Assembly: GCA_021791795.1 (NCBI GenBank)
Contig: JAJYVX010000008.1
Location: forward strand, 1 to 41,202
Direction: 5' to 3'
DNA length: 41,202 nucleotides
Source of the DNA: Actinomycetes bacterium
GTDB lineage: Bacteria > Actinomycetota > Acidimicrobiia > Acidimicrobiales > Bog-793
Part shown: in pieces, positions 1 through 7,546 of the stretch
Numbering within the stretch: the first letter of the stretch is position 1
Layout: every line of letters begins with the position of its first letter
Notes under the pieces: generated by a model
Told to the model about the DNA's origin: nothing
Databases searched by the model: none
What the model saw: only the letters and a program-made list of their open reading frames with translations
Made by a program: the position numbers and the translations under genes

Positions 1-267
1 ACAGCTGGGCCGCCACCAGCAGACGCCAGCCCGCTCGAACAGATGGAGCACCGACTGCGGACCCCCGAGGGAGCTGCCTCCTACGCGACCCGCTCGCACA
101 CCGTCGAGCCGGTCTTCGGCGACACCGAGGAGAACCGTGGCTTTCGCCGGTTCATGCGCCGTGGTCTCAGTGCCGCGGAGAGCGAAGCGGCACTCACCAT
201 CTTCGCCGCCCACAACCTCTTGAAGGTCTTCCACCACAACCCGAGCGCGGTCCTCCCCGCCACGTAG
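1..267 (+). pseudogene. Transposase C-terminal fragment, IS1182-like (cut by window edge)
   Basis: The frame is open from the first base to the TAG at 265-267, so the gene begins outside the window. The visible 88 residues carry the segment RSHTVEPVFGDTEENRGF, followed by a helix ending in HNLLKVFHH. This is the typical C-terminal end of IS1182/IS5-group DDE transposases: the conserved glutamate region of the catalytic core, then a terminal helix. Whether the full element is intact cannot be judged here. I saw no convincing terminal inverted repeat between 268 and 538, which otherwise holds no gene I can support. Marked as a fragment because only the tail is visible; it may be the end of a complete gene. 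Confidence 0.75.
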
Positions 268-538
268 CGACCACCGGGACCGCTCAGGTCGCAGGTCGCG
301 CACAGGACGCCCGCCTCGAGCCCCGCCATTTGCGGGAAAGTCGTTGGCGCATCGGACGTCAGCTCTGCGACCTACCCGTCCCAGCCTGCATACTCATGCA
401 TCGGCGACTTTGATTTCGCTACAACCTGCTTCGCTTCCTTTCTCGCTTCACAGAGCCGAATGGCCCAAGATTCGCTCACCGTTTGAGGTTCGAGCTCGAC
501 AGGCCGGCTCGACGCACCGCACGCTCGCCACTGCCAGC

Positions 539-1546
539 TCAGCGCGCTCGGCCGTCGCCGGCGGTGCTTGTCGCGCCAGAGGCAACGTGCTGTCGAGCGA
601 GGAGCGCGATCATGTCGAAGGCCACGGTGGCCGCGGCGAGCGCCGTGATCTCGGCGTGGTCATAGGCGGGGGCGACCTCGACCACGTCGCAACCGACCAG
701 GTCGACCCCCGTCAGCCCTCGCAGCAGGCGGAGCAGCTCACGGCTCGTCAGTCCCCCCACCTCCGGGGTGCCCGTACCAGGGGCGAACGCGGGGTCGAGT
801 ACGTCGATGTCGACCGAGAGGTAGACGGGGAGGTCGTCGACCCGCTCGTGGATGGCGGCGAGGGCCGCCTCGTGCCCGAGCACGTCGAGGTCGCTCGTCC
901 GCATGGTGCGGAACCCCATCTTCTGGTCGTCGGTCACGTCCTTCGCTCCGTAGAGCGGGCCGCGGATGCCGACGTGCATGGAGTGGTCCTCGACGAAGAG
1001 GCCCTCCTCGAAGGCGCGGCGGAACACGGTGCCGTGCGTCATCGGCGCGTCGAAGTAGGTGTCCCACGTGTCGAGGTGGGCGTCGAAGTGGAGAAGGGCG
1101 ACGGGACCCTTTCGCCGCACGGCAGCACGGAGAAGGGGCAAGGCGATCGTGTGGTCCCCACCGATCGCCACGATCGTCCCCCCGCCCGCGACGACTTCGC
1201 GGGCGTGCCCCTCGATCTGGCCGATCGCTGCCTCGATGTCGAAGGGTGTCGCAGCCACGTCTCCGGCATCGACCACCTGGATCGTCTCGAAGGGAGCGAT
1301 GCCGAGCTCGACGTGTTGGGCCGGCCGCAGGTGGCGCGACGCTTGACGTACCGCGGTCGGCCCGAAGCGAGCGCCCGGCCGGAAGGAGGTGCCGCTGTCG
1401 AAAGGCACCCCGAGCACGGCCACGTCATACCGCCCCACCCGGTCGATCTCGGGCATGCGCGCGAAAGTGGCCGCGCCCGCAAAGCGCGGCACGACCGTGG
1501 CGTCGACGGGTCCGATCGGGCGGGAATTGTCGTTGTCCGTGTCCAT
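539..1546 (-). CDS. speB: Agmatinase-family ureohydrolase
   Basis: A 335-residue member of the arginase/agmatinase fold, which hydrolyses guanidino groups to urea plus an amine at a binuclear Mn centre. The metal ligands align with the E. coli agmatinase pattern: H132 in GGDHT, D155/H157/D159 in DAHLDTWD, and D246/D248 in SVDIDVLDP. The motif GTGTPEVGGL follows, as in agmatinases. Length is normal for the family with a modest N-terminal extension. The ATG at 1546 has AAGGAG about 6 nt upstream. It is divergent from the radical SAM gene at 1788. Agmatine is the default substrate, but guanidinobutyrate or another guanidino compound is possible, because this family changes substrate with few residue changes. 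No polyamine genes are adjacent to settle it. Confidence 0.9.
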   Translation of the reverse strand: MDTDNDNSRPIGPVDATVVPRFAGAATFARMPEIDRVGRYDVAVLGVPFDSGTSFRPGARFGPTAVRQASRHLRPAQHVELGIAPFETIQVVDAGDVAATPFDIEAAIGQIEGHAREVVAGGGTIVAIGGDHTIALPLLRAAVRRKGPVALLHFDAHLDTWDTYFDAPMTHGTVFRRAFEEGLFVEDHSMHVGIRGPLYGAKDVTDDQKMGFRTMRTSDLDVLGHEAALAAIHERVDDLPVYLSVDIDVLDPAFAPGTGTPEVGGLTSRELLRLLRGLTGVDLVGCDVVEVAPAYDHAEITALAAATVAFDMIALLARQHVASGATSTAGDGRAR

Positions 1547-1787
1547 GGTGGCTCCTTGGCGATCTGGGATCGGGCGAGCTCAGCCCTCAGTCTGTTGTCC
1601 GTTCGAGCGTACGAGCATCCGAGCAGCGCCGTCAGGTCTCGCCGGTCGGCGGCTGCGTGTCCCCCGTTCCCACGGCTGGCGGCTCGGCCCCGGAGACATG
1701 GTGCCGCCTTCGAGAGCCTGCCGCAGCGATAGGTTGGACCCGGAGCGAGGGCAGACGCCATGCGACCCGGCAGCGAGGAGGCAGCAC

Positions 1788-2972
1788 GTGACCGATCCCT
1801 GGCGGACGCACGGGGCAAGAGCGACCGCCGGTGTGCGCACCCTCCGGCTCGACATCAACTCGAGACCGTTCCTCGTCCTCTTCGAGCTCACCCGGGCCTG
1901 CGATCTCGCCTGTAGGCACTGCCGCGCCGAGGCGAGCGCCGCACGGCATCCCCTCGAGCTCACCACGGGAGAGGTCAGCGCGGTTCTGGCAGACCTGGCC
2001 GCGCTCGGACCGCCTCGTCCCATCGTCGTGCTCACGGGTGGAGATCCCTTCAAGCGCACCGACCTCGTCGAGCTGGTGGCCCGTGGCTCCGAGCTGGGCC
2101 TCGCCATGGCGGTCTCGCCCTCCGGCACCCTCCTCGCCACGCGAGACCGCCTCGAGAGTCTGCGCCGTGCCGGCGCCCGAACCGTCTCGTTCTCGCTCGA
2201 CGGGGCAGACGCCGAAAGCCACGATGCGTTCAGGCGCGTCGAAGGATCGTTCGACTGGACTACCAAAGCGTGTCGTGAAGCTCAAGATGCCGGACTTCGC
2301 CTGCAGGTCAACACCACCGTGAGCGCTGGAACCGTGGCAGAGCTCCCGCGCATCCTGCGCCTGGTGCGCGATCTCGGGGCGAACCTCTGGAGCGTCTTCT
2401 TCCTCGTCGGGACCGGCCGCGGAAAGGCCCTTTCCCCGCTCTCGGACGACGAGACGGAAGACGCCCTCCACTTCCTTTACGACGTATCGGCCTTGCAGCC
2501 TTTGAAGACGACCGAGGCGCCCCAGTACCGGCGCGTGGTCGCAGAGCGGGCAGGCTCACAAGAATTCGGCGACCGTTCGGATCGGGGGGACCTCTACCGG
2601 AGGCTGATCGGCGCTCTGGTCGACGCCGCCGAGCTTCCGGCCGGGTCTGCCACATCGCCCGAGCGCCCACAGCCCCGCCCGCCGCTCGCGGTCGGGGACG
2701 GCCGCGGGGTCGTCTTCGTCTCGCACACGGGCGACGTGAGCCCGAGCGGTTTCCTGCCGCTGGTCGTAGGCAACGTGCGTGAGAGCCCGCTCACGACGAT
2801 CTACAGGGAGAGCAGGCTTTTCAGGGAGTTGCGAGACGCCGATCGACTGAGGGGAAGATGTGGGCGCTGCGAGTACCGCAGCGTGTGTGGCGGGTCGCGC
2901 GCCCGCGCCTACGCCTCGAGCGGCGATCCTCTCGGCGAGGACCCGAGCTGCCCGTACGTCCCGGCGGCCTGA
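1788..2972 (+). CDS. Radical SAM/SPASM domain protein
   Basis: A 394-residue radical SAM enzyme starting at GTG 1788, with GAGGAGG about 6-7 nt upstream. The CX3CX2C motif (C38, C42, C45, within TRACDLACRHC) binds the SAM-cleaving 4Fe-4S cluster. GGDPF and SLDGADAESHDAF follow in the TIM-barrel core. The C-terminus carries a SPASM-type cluster of cysteines (C358, C361, C367, C388) for auxiliary Fe-S clusters. The N-terminal motifs resemble the TIGR04053 group and, more distantly, the NirJ/AhbD heme-modifying enzymes, but the substrate is unknown. Its 3' end overlaps the convergent heme A synthase gene by 64 nt. That neighbour makes a heme-related role thinkable but does not prove it. Confidence 0.85.
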   Translation: MTDPWRTHGARATAGVRTLRLDINSRPFLVLFELTRACDLACRHCRAEASAARHPLELTTGEVSAVLADLAALGPPRPIVVLTGGDPFKRTDLVELVARGSELGLAMAVSPSGTLLATRDRLESLRRAGARTVSFSLDGADAESHDAFRRVEGSFDWTTKACREAQDAGLRLQVNTTVSAGTVAELPRILRLVRDLGANLWSVFFLVGTGRGKALSPLSDDETEDALHFLYDVSALQPLKTTEAPQYRRVVAERAGSQEFGDRSDRGDLYRRLIGALVDAAELPAGSATSPERPQPRPPLAVGDGRGVVFVSHTGDVSPSGFLPLVVGNVRESPLTTIYRESRLFRELRDADRLRGRCGRCEYRSVCGGSRARAYASSGDPLGEDPSCPYVPAA

Positions 2973-3853
2973 CGTCGCGACGATGCCGGCGCGGCTGCAC
3001 GTGCGCCGGAGGCAGCCAGCGTCACGGCGCAGACCCAGATGGTCGCGGCGAGACCGAGATGCACGTCCTGCGCCGCCGGCGGTGCTCTGAGGACGGCGCT
3101 CGTTGCGCCTGCTGCCACCTGAGCCACGAGCAGGCCGAAGAGCGCCCACCCGAGGGTCGGAGGCAACCGATCAGGGCCGCCGCGGCGGACGGCTCGATAT
3201 GCAAGAGCGGCGAGGAACGCCACCGCGAGAGCTGCAAGGCCGCGATGGGCGAGCTGAGCGGCCACCAGCCACCCGTTCCGTCCGGGTGGACATCCGGGCC
3301 AGCTCGGACAGGCCTTGGCGGCGCCGCTGTCGACGACCCCCGTGCCCGAAGCGAAGAGGGCGAGGGTGACGGCGAGAGCCGTCCAGGATAGCCATCCCCA
3401 GCTTCCGGCGACCTGACCCGGCCTCCGGCGATCGAGCATGACCGACGCTGCTGTGACCGTCGTCACACCGAGGAGGAGGAACCCGACGAGCAGGTGCAGT
3501 GCGACGGTGACCGGCGCGTTGTGGGTGAGCACCGTGATCGCGCCAAGGACGATCTGCACGCCCACGATGGCCACGCCGGCAAGTGCGGGTGCTACGACGC
3601 GTCTCGCAGAGCGAGCACGCCGCGCAAGGAGAGCGACGGCGACGACACCGATGCTGACGACGAGTGCGAGGTAGCGGTGGGACTGTTCGAGGAGGGCGTG
3701 GAATTGGTCGATCGGAGCGATCTGGCCGCGGCAGAGGGGCCAGTCCGGGCATCCCATGCCCGACTCAGTGACACGCACCGTGCTTCCGAGCAGGACGAGG
3801 CAGAAGGTCGCAGCTGCGGTGGCGACGGCGGTGAGCAGGAGCGCCCTGCGCAT
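2909..3853 (-). CDS. ctaA: Heme A synthase (CtaA/Cox15)
   Basis: Membrane enzyme that oxidises the C8 methyl of heme O to a formyl group, giving heme A for aa3-type cytochrome oxidases. The 314 residues form about eight transmembrane helices in two pseudo-repeats. Expected residues are present: E56 and H59 (LEQSHRYLA), H120, H203 (LAHRGL) and H265 (VHLGLA). The cysteine pair C35/C41 (GCPDWPLC) and a second pair C182/C188 (ACPSWPGC) match the CtaA disulfide regions. ATG 3853 is used here. An in-frame GTG at 3874 overlaps the upstream stop as GTGA and would add 7 residues, coupling translation to the radical SAM gene. The last ~20 codons overlap the convergent gene ending at 2972. No ctaB is visible next door. 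Confidence 0.92.
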   Translation of the reverse strand: MRRALLLTAVATAAATFCLVLLGSTVRVTESGMGCPDWPLCRGQIAPIDQFHALLEQSHRYLALVVSIGVVAVALLARRARSARRVVAPALAGVAIVGVQIVLGAITVLTHNAPVTVALHLLVGFLLLGVTTVTAASVMLDRRRPGQVAGSWGWLSWTALAVTLALFASGTGVVDSGAAKACPSWPGCPPGRNGWLVAAQLAHRGLAALAVAFLAALAYRAVRRGGPDRLPPTLGWALFGLLVAQVAAGATSAVLRAPPAAQDVHLGLAATIWVCAVTLAASGARAAAPASSRRQAAGTYGQLGSSPRGSPLEA

Positions 3854-3870
3854 CGACTCGCTCGTCGACC

Positions 3871-5424
3871 TCACGAGAGAGAGGCGAGCAGCTCGATGTG
3901 ATCCCGCGAGCGCTGTTGGTCGGACCAGCCCGACAGCTGGCGGCGGGCGTAGAAGCGCAGCGCCGGGAGCCACAACGACCCGGACAGGCGACTGCGGGCA
4001 TGGGCGGGGAGGACCTGCTCGATGAGGACTCTCGCCTCGCCCCAGTCTCGCGCCCAGGCGGTGCGGGCGAGGGCAGGCAGGCGCCGCAGCCGGCTGGGCC
4101 TCGCGGCCGAGGCAAGATCGGGCAGGTGTCGCAGCGCGCCCACGAGCCCCGAGGCGACGATGGCCGGCCAGGAATAGAAGCGTCGCATCGCGTCGAGCAC
4201 TGAGAGCTGGAGCTCGAGCGGAGTCATGTTGGCAGGTCGCATCACCACGTGGTGCCCGTCGAAGAGGGACCACTCCTCTGAGAGGAGCCTCCCCTCCGAG
4301 CTGGCGCGATCCCAGAGCCGCGTGCCCGGCAACGGCGTCTCCACCATGAGCTGGAAGGTGTCGATCCCGAGACGGCGTGCGAAGGCTGCAGTGGCGACGG
4401 CTGACGCGGCGGTGTCCGTGTCGAGCCCGGCGATGAACATGCCGTGCACCGCTATGCCGTGATCGTGGAAGGCGCGCACCGAAGCTTCCACCGTGGAGAC
4501 ACGCTGCCGCTTGCCGACGTGCTGAAGAGCCTCGTCGGTGATCGCCTCGATCCCGAGCATCACCATCCGGCACCCGGATCGGCGCATGAGCGAGAGCAGC
4601 TCGTGGTCGGGCTGGGCCTGTGACCGAAGGGCGGAGCCGGCACGGAGCTGCGCGAACCACTCCGGCACCAGGTCCTGATCGACCATCGAGCGGAGAAGTC
4701 GGGTCGTCCGGGGCTTGCTCACGACGAAGTTGTCGTCGTGGAAGAAGACCCTCTCGGCGGAAAGGTCTCGGAGGTCGGCCAACACCTGCTCGGGTCGGCG
4801 ATACCTCACGGTCCGCGAGAACATGGCAGTCACCGAGCAGAACTCGCAGTCGAAGGGGCAGCCCCACTGCGTGATGAGCGGCTTCATGGTCATGCGTTCG
4901 TGTCCGGCGATGAGGTGTAGGTCGGGAGCCGGAAGCGCTTCGAAGCCGGCCTGGTCGCAGCGGGGCCGAAGCGGGTTGTGCCGGGGCTGGCCTGCGTCGT
5001 CGAGGAACGACAGGCCGAGGACACGGCTCAGAGGCCTGCCCTCCTCGAGCGCCGAGACGAGCTCGCACATCGTCGTCTCGCCCTCTCCCCGCACGACGTA
5101 GGGCGCGTGCGCGAGCGCCTCGTCGGGGCGGAAGGTGACGTGCGGTCCCCCGAGCACGACTGGCACGCCCGCGGCACCGAGGAAGTCGGCCAACCGGTAC
5201 GCGGCGAGACTGGTCGATGTCGTGGACGAGATCCCGACCAGGTCCGCGCCGAGGCAGTCGTCGAGGTCCGGAGTCTCGAGCACCTCGCAGTAGATGCGGA
5301 CGTCGTGGCCGGCCTCCGCGAGGAGCCGCCCCATGAGCGGCAGCCCTAATCGGGGCAACAACGCCATGTCATAGACGTTGTGGTCGGCCGGGCGCGGCTC
5401 CACGAGGCGGATGCGGAGGGTCAT
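3871..5424 (-). CDS. B12-binding-type radical SAM protein
   Basis: A 517-residue protein with an N-terminal Rossmann-like cobalamin-binding domain (about 1-135), including LGGPHVTFRPDEAL and VRGEGE. It is followed by a radical SAM core with CX3CX2C at C189, C193 and C196 (GCPFDCEFC). I see no DxHxxG motif, so any cobalamin would not be bound through the usual lower-ligand histidine; this is common in class B radical SAM methylases. The C-terminal ~130 residues are Arg/Ala-rich and not recognised. ATG 5424 has GGGAG about 6 nt upstream. It is the first gene of a pair with ctaA, with a 17-nt gap or a 4-nt GTGA overlap depending on the ctaA start. Substrate unknown; methylation of a lipid or tetrapyrrole is possible. 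Confidence 0.85.
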   Translation of the reverse strand: MTLRIRLVEPRPADHNVYDMALLPRLGLPLMGRLLAEAGHDVRIYCEVLETPDLDDCLGADLVGISSTTSTSLAAYRLADFLGAAGVPVVLGGPHVTFRPDEALAHAPYVVRGEGETTMCELVSALEEGRPLSRVLGLSFLDDAGQPRHNPLRPRCDQAGFEALPAPDLHLIAGHERMTMKPLITQWGCPFDCEFCSVTAMFSRTVRYRRPEQVLADLRDLSAERVFFHDDNFVVSKPRTTRLLRSMVDQDLVPEWFAQLRAGSALRSQAQPDHELLSLMRRSGCRMVMLGIEAITDEALQHVGKRQRVSTVEASVRAFHDHGIAVHGMFIAGLDTDTAASAVATAAFARRLGIDTFQLMVETPLPGTRLWDRASSEGRLLSEEWSLFDGHHVVMRPANMTPLELQLSVLDAMRRFYSWPAIVASGLVGALRHLPDLASAARPSRLRRLPALARTAWARDWGEARVLIEQVLPAHARSRLSGSLWLPALRFYARRQLSGWSDQQRSRDHIELLASLS

Positions 5425-5485
5425 CGACGTCTCCCGGGTCGTCTAATGTCGAAGGTCGGGCAAGTCTCGGCCCGCCCCACGGATC

Positions 5486-5515
5486 TTGTCAACTTCATTC
5501 ATCTACGTTTAGTAA
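5486..5515 (+). promoter_or_regulatory. Candidate promoter in an AT-rich divergent gap
   Basis: The 5425-5556 gap separates two divergent genes and contains the most AT-rich stretch nearby (about 5486-5540). TTGTCA at 5486-5491 resembles a -35 box. TAGTAA at 5510-5515, after an 18-bp spacer, is a weak -10. It would drive the aminotransferase gene starting at 5557. The call rests on base composition and spacing only. Confidence 0.3.
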
Positions 5516-5556
5516 CTTGGTCAAGAAATCGGCTCCATTGCCCACACACAGCCCGA

Positions 5557-6711
5557 ATGCCAACTGACGCCCGCCTGGACATGCGCAAATTCGTGCGGCC
5601 GGCGCTGCGCAGCGTCCGCAGCTACGACCCGGGGCCGAGCGTCGCCGACCTCGCGGCGCAGTACGGCGTGGACGGCCTCCACAAGCTGAACTGGAACGAG
5701 GACCTGTTCGGCCTTCTCCCCGGCGTTGGCGAAGCGGTGAACCTGGAGCTCAGCCGGGCGGCTCTCTACCCGGAGCAGAGCTACAGCGACTTCCGCCGGC
5801 TGGTGGCCGAGTGGGCGGGTACGGACGCCTCCTCCATCGTGCCGGCCCACGGCATCCAAGCACTCGTGCTCGCAGTAGCCTCGGTGTTCCTCGAGCCCGG
5901 TTCCAAGGTCGTGCTGCCGGCTCCGACATATGGTCTCTACCGGCAGGCCTGCGCCGCCGCTGGAGCAGAAGTCGTGGACGTGCCAACACGCGGGTACCGA
6001 CTCGATCTCGAAGCCATGGCCGAAGCCGCGAGGGGGGCGACGATGGTCTTTGTCTGCGATCCGAACAACCCGACGGGCGACGCGCTCTCCCCTGATTCCT
6101 GGAGCCGCTTCCTCGACGCCCTGCCCGACAGCTGTGTTGCGATCGCCGACGAGGCTTACGCCGACTACATGGCGCCCGAGGACAGGCCCGACCGGATGGC
6201 TGACGTCCGCGCCGGGCGTCCAGTGGTCGTGCTGCGAACCTTCTCCAAGCTGTTCGGACTGGCCGGGCTAAGGCTCGGTTACGCCGTCATGCATCCTGAC
6301 CTCGCTTCATGTTTCGACGCGGTACAAGAGCCGTTCAACGTGAACCGGTTGGCGCTCGCCGCCGGGACCGCATGCCTCGCCGATCCTGGGGCCGTGGAGG
6401 CGCGACGGCGTGAGGTTGCCGCTGCGCGGGATCAGCTGGAGAAGTCTCTTCTAGAGCTGGCCATCCCGAGCTGGCCTTCGCAGGCGAACTTCGTCCTCGC
6501 CGAACCGGGCGGCGACGACGCTGCCTGGTACGAAGGCTTGATCCGTAGGGGGTTCCTCGTCCGCCCGGGATCGGAGTTCGGCCTCCCCGGACACCTCCGG
6601 ATAACGGTCGGGCCGGGCGAGCTCATGACCCGGCTGGCCTCGGCTATGGCAGAGGTGCGCGACGAGCTCGCCGGGAGGAGTCGGCCACAGGAGCCGCCTC
6701 GACCCGGTTAG
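5557..6711 (+). CDS. HisC-like PLP-dependent aminotransferase
   Basis: Fold-type I class I/II aminotransferase of 384 residues, closest by eye to histidinol-phosphate aminotransferases. Visible motifs: LNWNEDLFG (the N-terminal substrate loop, usually NENP in HisC), YPEQSYSDFRRLVAEW, CDPNNPTGD, ADEAYADY, and the PLP-lysine motif RTFSKLFGLAGLRLGY with K231. Two in-frame ATGs (5557, 5581) are possible and neither has a strong ribosome-binding site. It stands alone, not in a his operon, so it may be a paralog acting on another amino acid phosphate or aromatic substrate. It is convergent with the zinc-ribbon gene, with a strong dyad at 6721-6755 between the two coding regions. Confidence 0.8.
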   Translation: MPTDARLDMRKFVRPALRSVRSYDPGPSVADLAAQYGVDGLHKLNWNEDLFGLLPGVGEAVNLELSRAALYPEQSYSDFRRLVAEWAGTDASSIVPAHGIQALVLAVASVFLEPGSKVVLPAPTYGLYRQACAAAGAEVVDVPTRGYRLDLEAMAEAARGATMVFVCDPNNPTGDALSPDSWSRFLDALPDSCVAIADEAYADYMAPEDRPDRMADVRAGRPVVVLRTFSKLFGLAGLRLGYAVMHPDLASCFDAVQEPFNVNRLALAAGTACLADPGAVEARRREVAAARDQLEKSLLELAIPSWPSQANFVLAEPGGDDAAWYEGLIRRGFLVRPGSEFGLPGHLRITVGPGELMTRLASAMAEVRDELAGRSRPQEPPRPG

Positions 6712-6720
6712 GTCCTCTCC

Positions 6721-6755
6721 AGGCGCTCAGCCGGTGGCGGCTCACTTGAGCGCCT
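6721..6755. terminator. Bidirectional terminator-like dyad
   Basis: AGGCGCTCA (6721-6729) and TGAGCGCCT (6747-6755) form a perfect 9-bp inverted repeat. A small inner hairpin, AGCCG-GTGG-CGGCT, lies at 6729-6742. It sits between two convergent genes and runs into the last codons of the minus-strand gene. No T-run follows, as is usual in high-GC actinobacteria. Confidence 0.6.
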
Positions 6756-7413
6756 TCGGCTTGGGGAGCCACGGCGGGCTGATCATGAGCAATCCGGCGT
6801 AAACGATCACGAGTCCGCAGATGATCGCTATCACCACTCCTGCCCCGATGCCGGCCGAGTAGCCGGTCCCGGATCCCGAAGGGGCGACCGCGATGAAGAG
6901 GAGGTCGCCCAGGATCTCGGCGCCGCCGGCCGCTACGAGGAGCCAGAGCGTGCGCCGGTCGTCGACGAGCGTGGCGAGCGAGGTGCCCACGACCCGCTGC
7001 CTTGCGACGAGGCCGACTGTCAACGCGGCGATGACGAGCCACGAGATGAAGCTGAGCCAGCCCCAGCTGTGGAAGCCGTCGAGCGAGAACGTCCCGAGGA
7101 AGACCGCCGTGACCGACCACCAGGGAAGGAGCAGCGCAATGAGCAAGAGCACCGAAGCGCCGACGAGCAGCCACTGGGGCACCGTGAGTCGTAACGCCCG
7201 GGATGGTGCGCCTGCACTTCCCACCCCGCGACTGCCGGCGTCTCGTGCCGCTCCGGTCACTGCTCCGGGCAGTGGCTCACCGCCCCCTGGCATGGTCGGT
7301 GCCGCCGACTCGGTGCCTCCTATCGGCGCGCTGTCGGATACCGGCTGCCCGCAGCGAGGGCAGAAGACGTCCTCGGACGCGAGGCTTGCTCCACATCCCG
7401 TGCACCCAGCCAC
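6742..7413 (-). CDS. Zinc-ribbon membrane protein, function unknown
   Basis: A 223-residue protein beginning at GTG 7413 with a GGGGG tract about 6 nt upstream. The N-terminus is a four-cysteine zinc ribbon (C4, C7, C18, C21; CTGC ... CPRC) of the type found in many bacterial membrane regulators. A Gly/Pro-rich linker to about residue 70 follows, then about four hydrophobic helices (near 78-98, 108-130, 150-170 and 185-210) and a short basic tail. No catalytic motif is visible. Its neighbours are an aminotransferase (convergent) and a secreted coiled-coil protein (same strand, upstream), and neither suggests a role. Confidence 0.75.
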   Translation of the reverse strand: MAGCTGCGASLASEDVFCPRCGQPVSDSAPIGGTESAAPTMPGGGEPLPGAVTGAARDAGSRGVGSAGAPSRALRLTVPQWLLVGASVLLLIALLLPWWSVTAVFLGTFSLDGFHSWGWLSFISWLVIAALTVGLVARQRVVGTSLATLVDDRRTLWLLVAAGGAEILGDLLFIAVAPSGSGTGYSAGIGAGVVIAIICGLVIVYAGLLMISPPWLPKPKALK

Positions 7414-7546
7414 GACAACCCCCTATCTGCCCGTCCCCTCCGGGTCATACCGGTGCCATGGTACGCGTCACGGCATCGAGCGTAAAGGTTCTGCCGTCCG
7501 CCTCCGAGCTCTGAAGAGGGCGGCGGCGCGCTTCGGCCGGACCCTC

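Noticed and set aside
387-400. TGCAT-actc-ATGCA palindrome
   Set aside because: Five-base arms alone in a non-coding stretch are expected by chance, and it is not linked to a gene start or stop.
344-1732. 462-codon + strand open frame over the agmatinase gene
   Set aside because: Antisense to a well-conserved ureohydrolase with all metal ligands; no recognisable domain in the frame.
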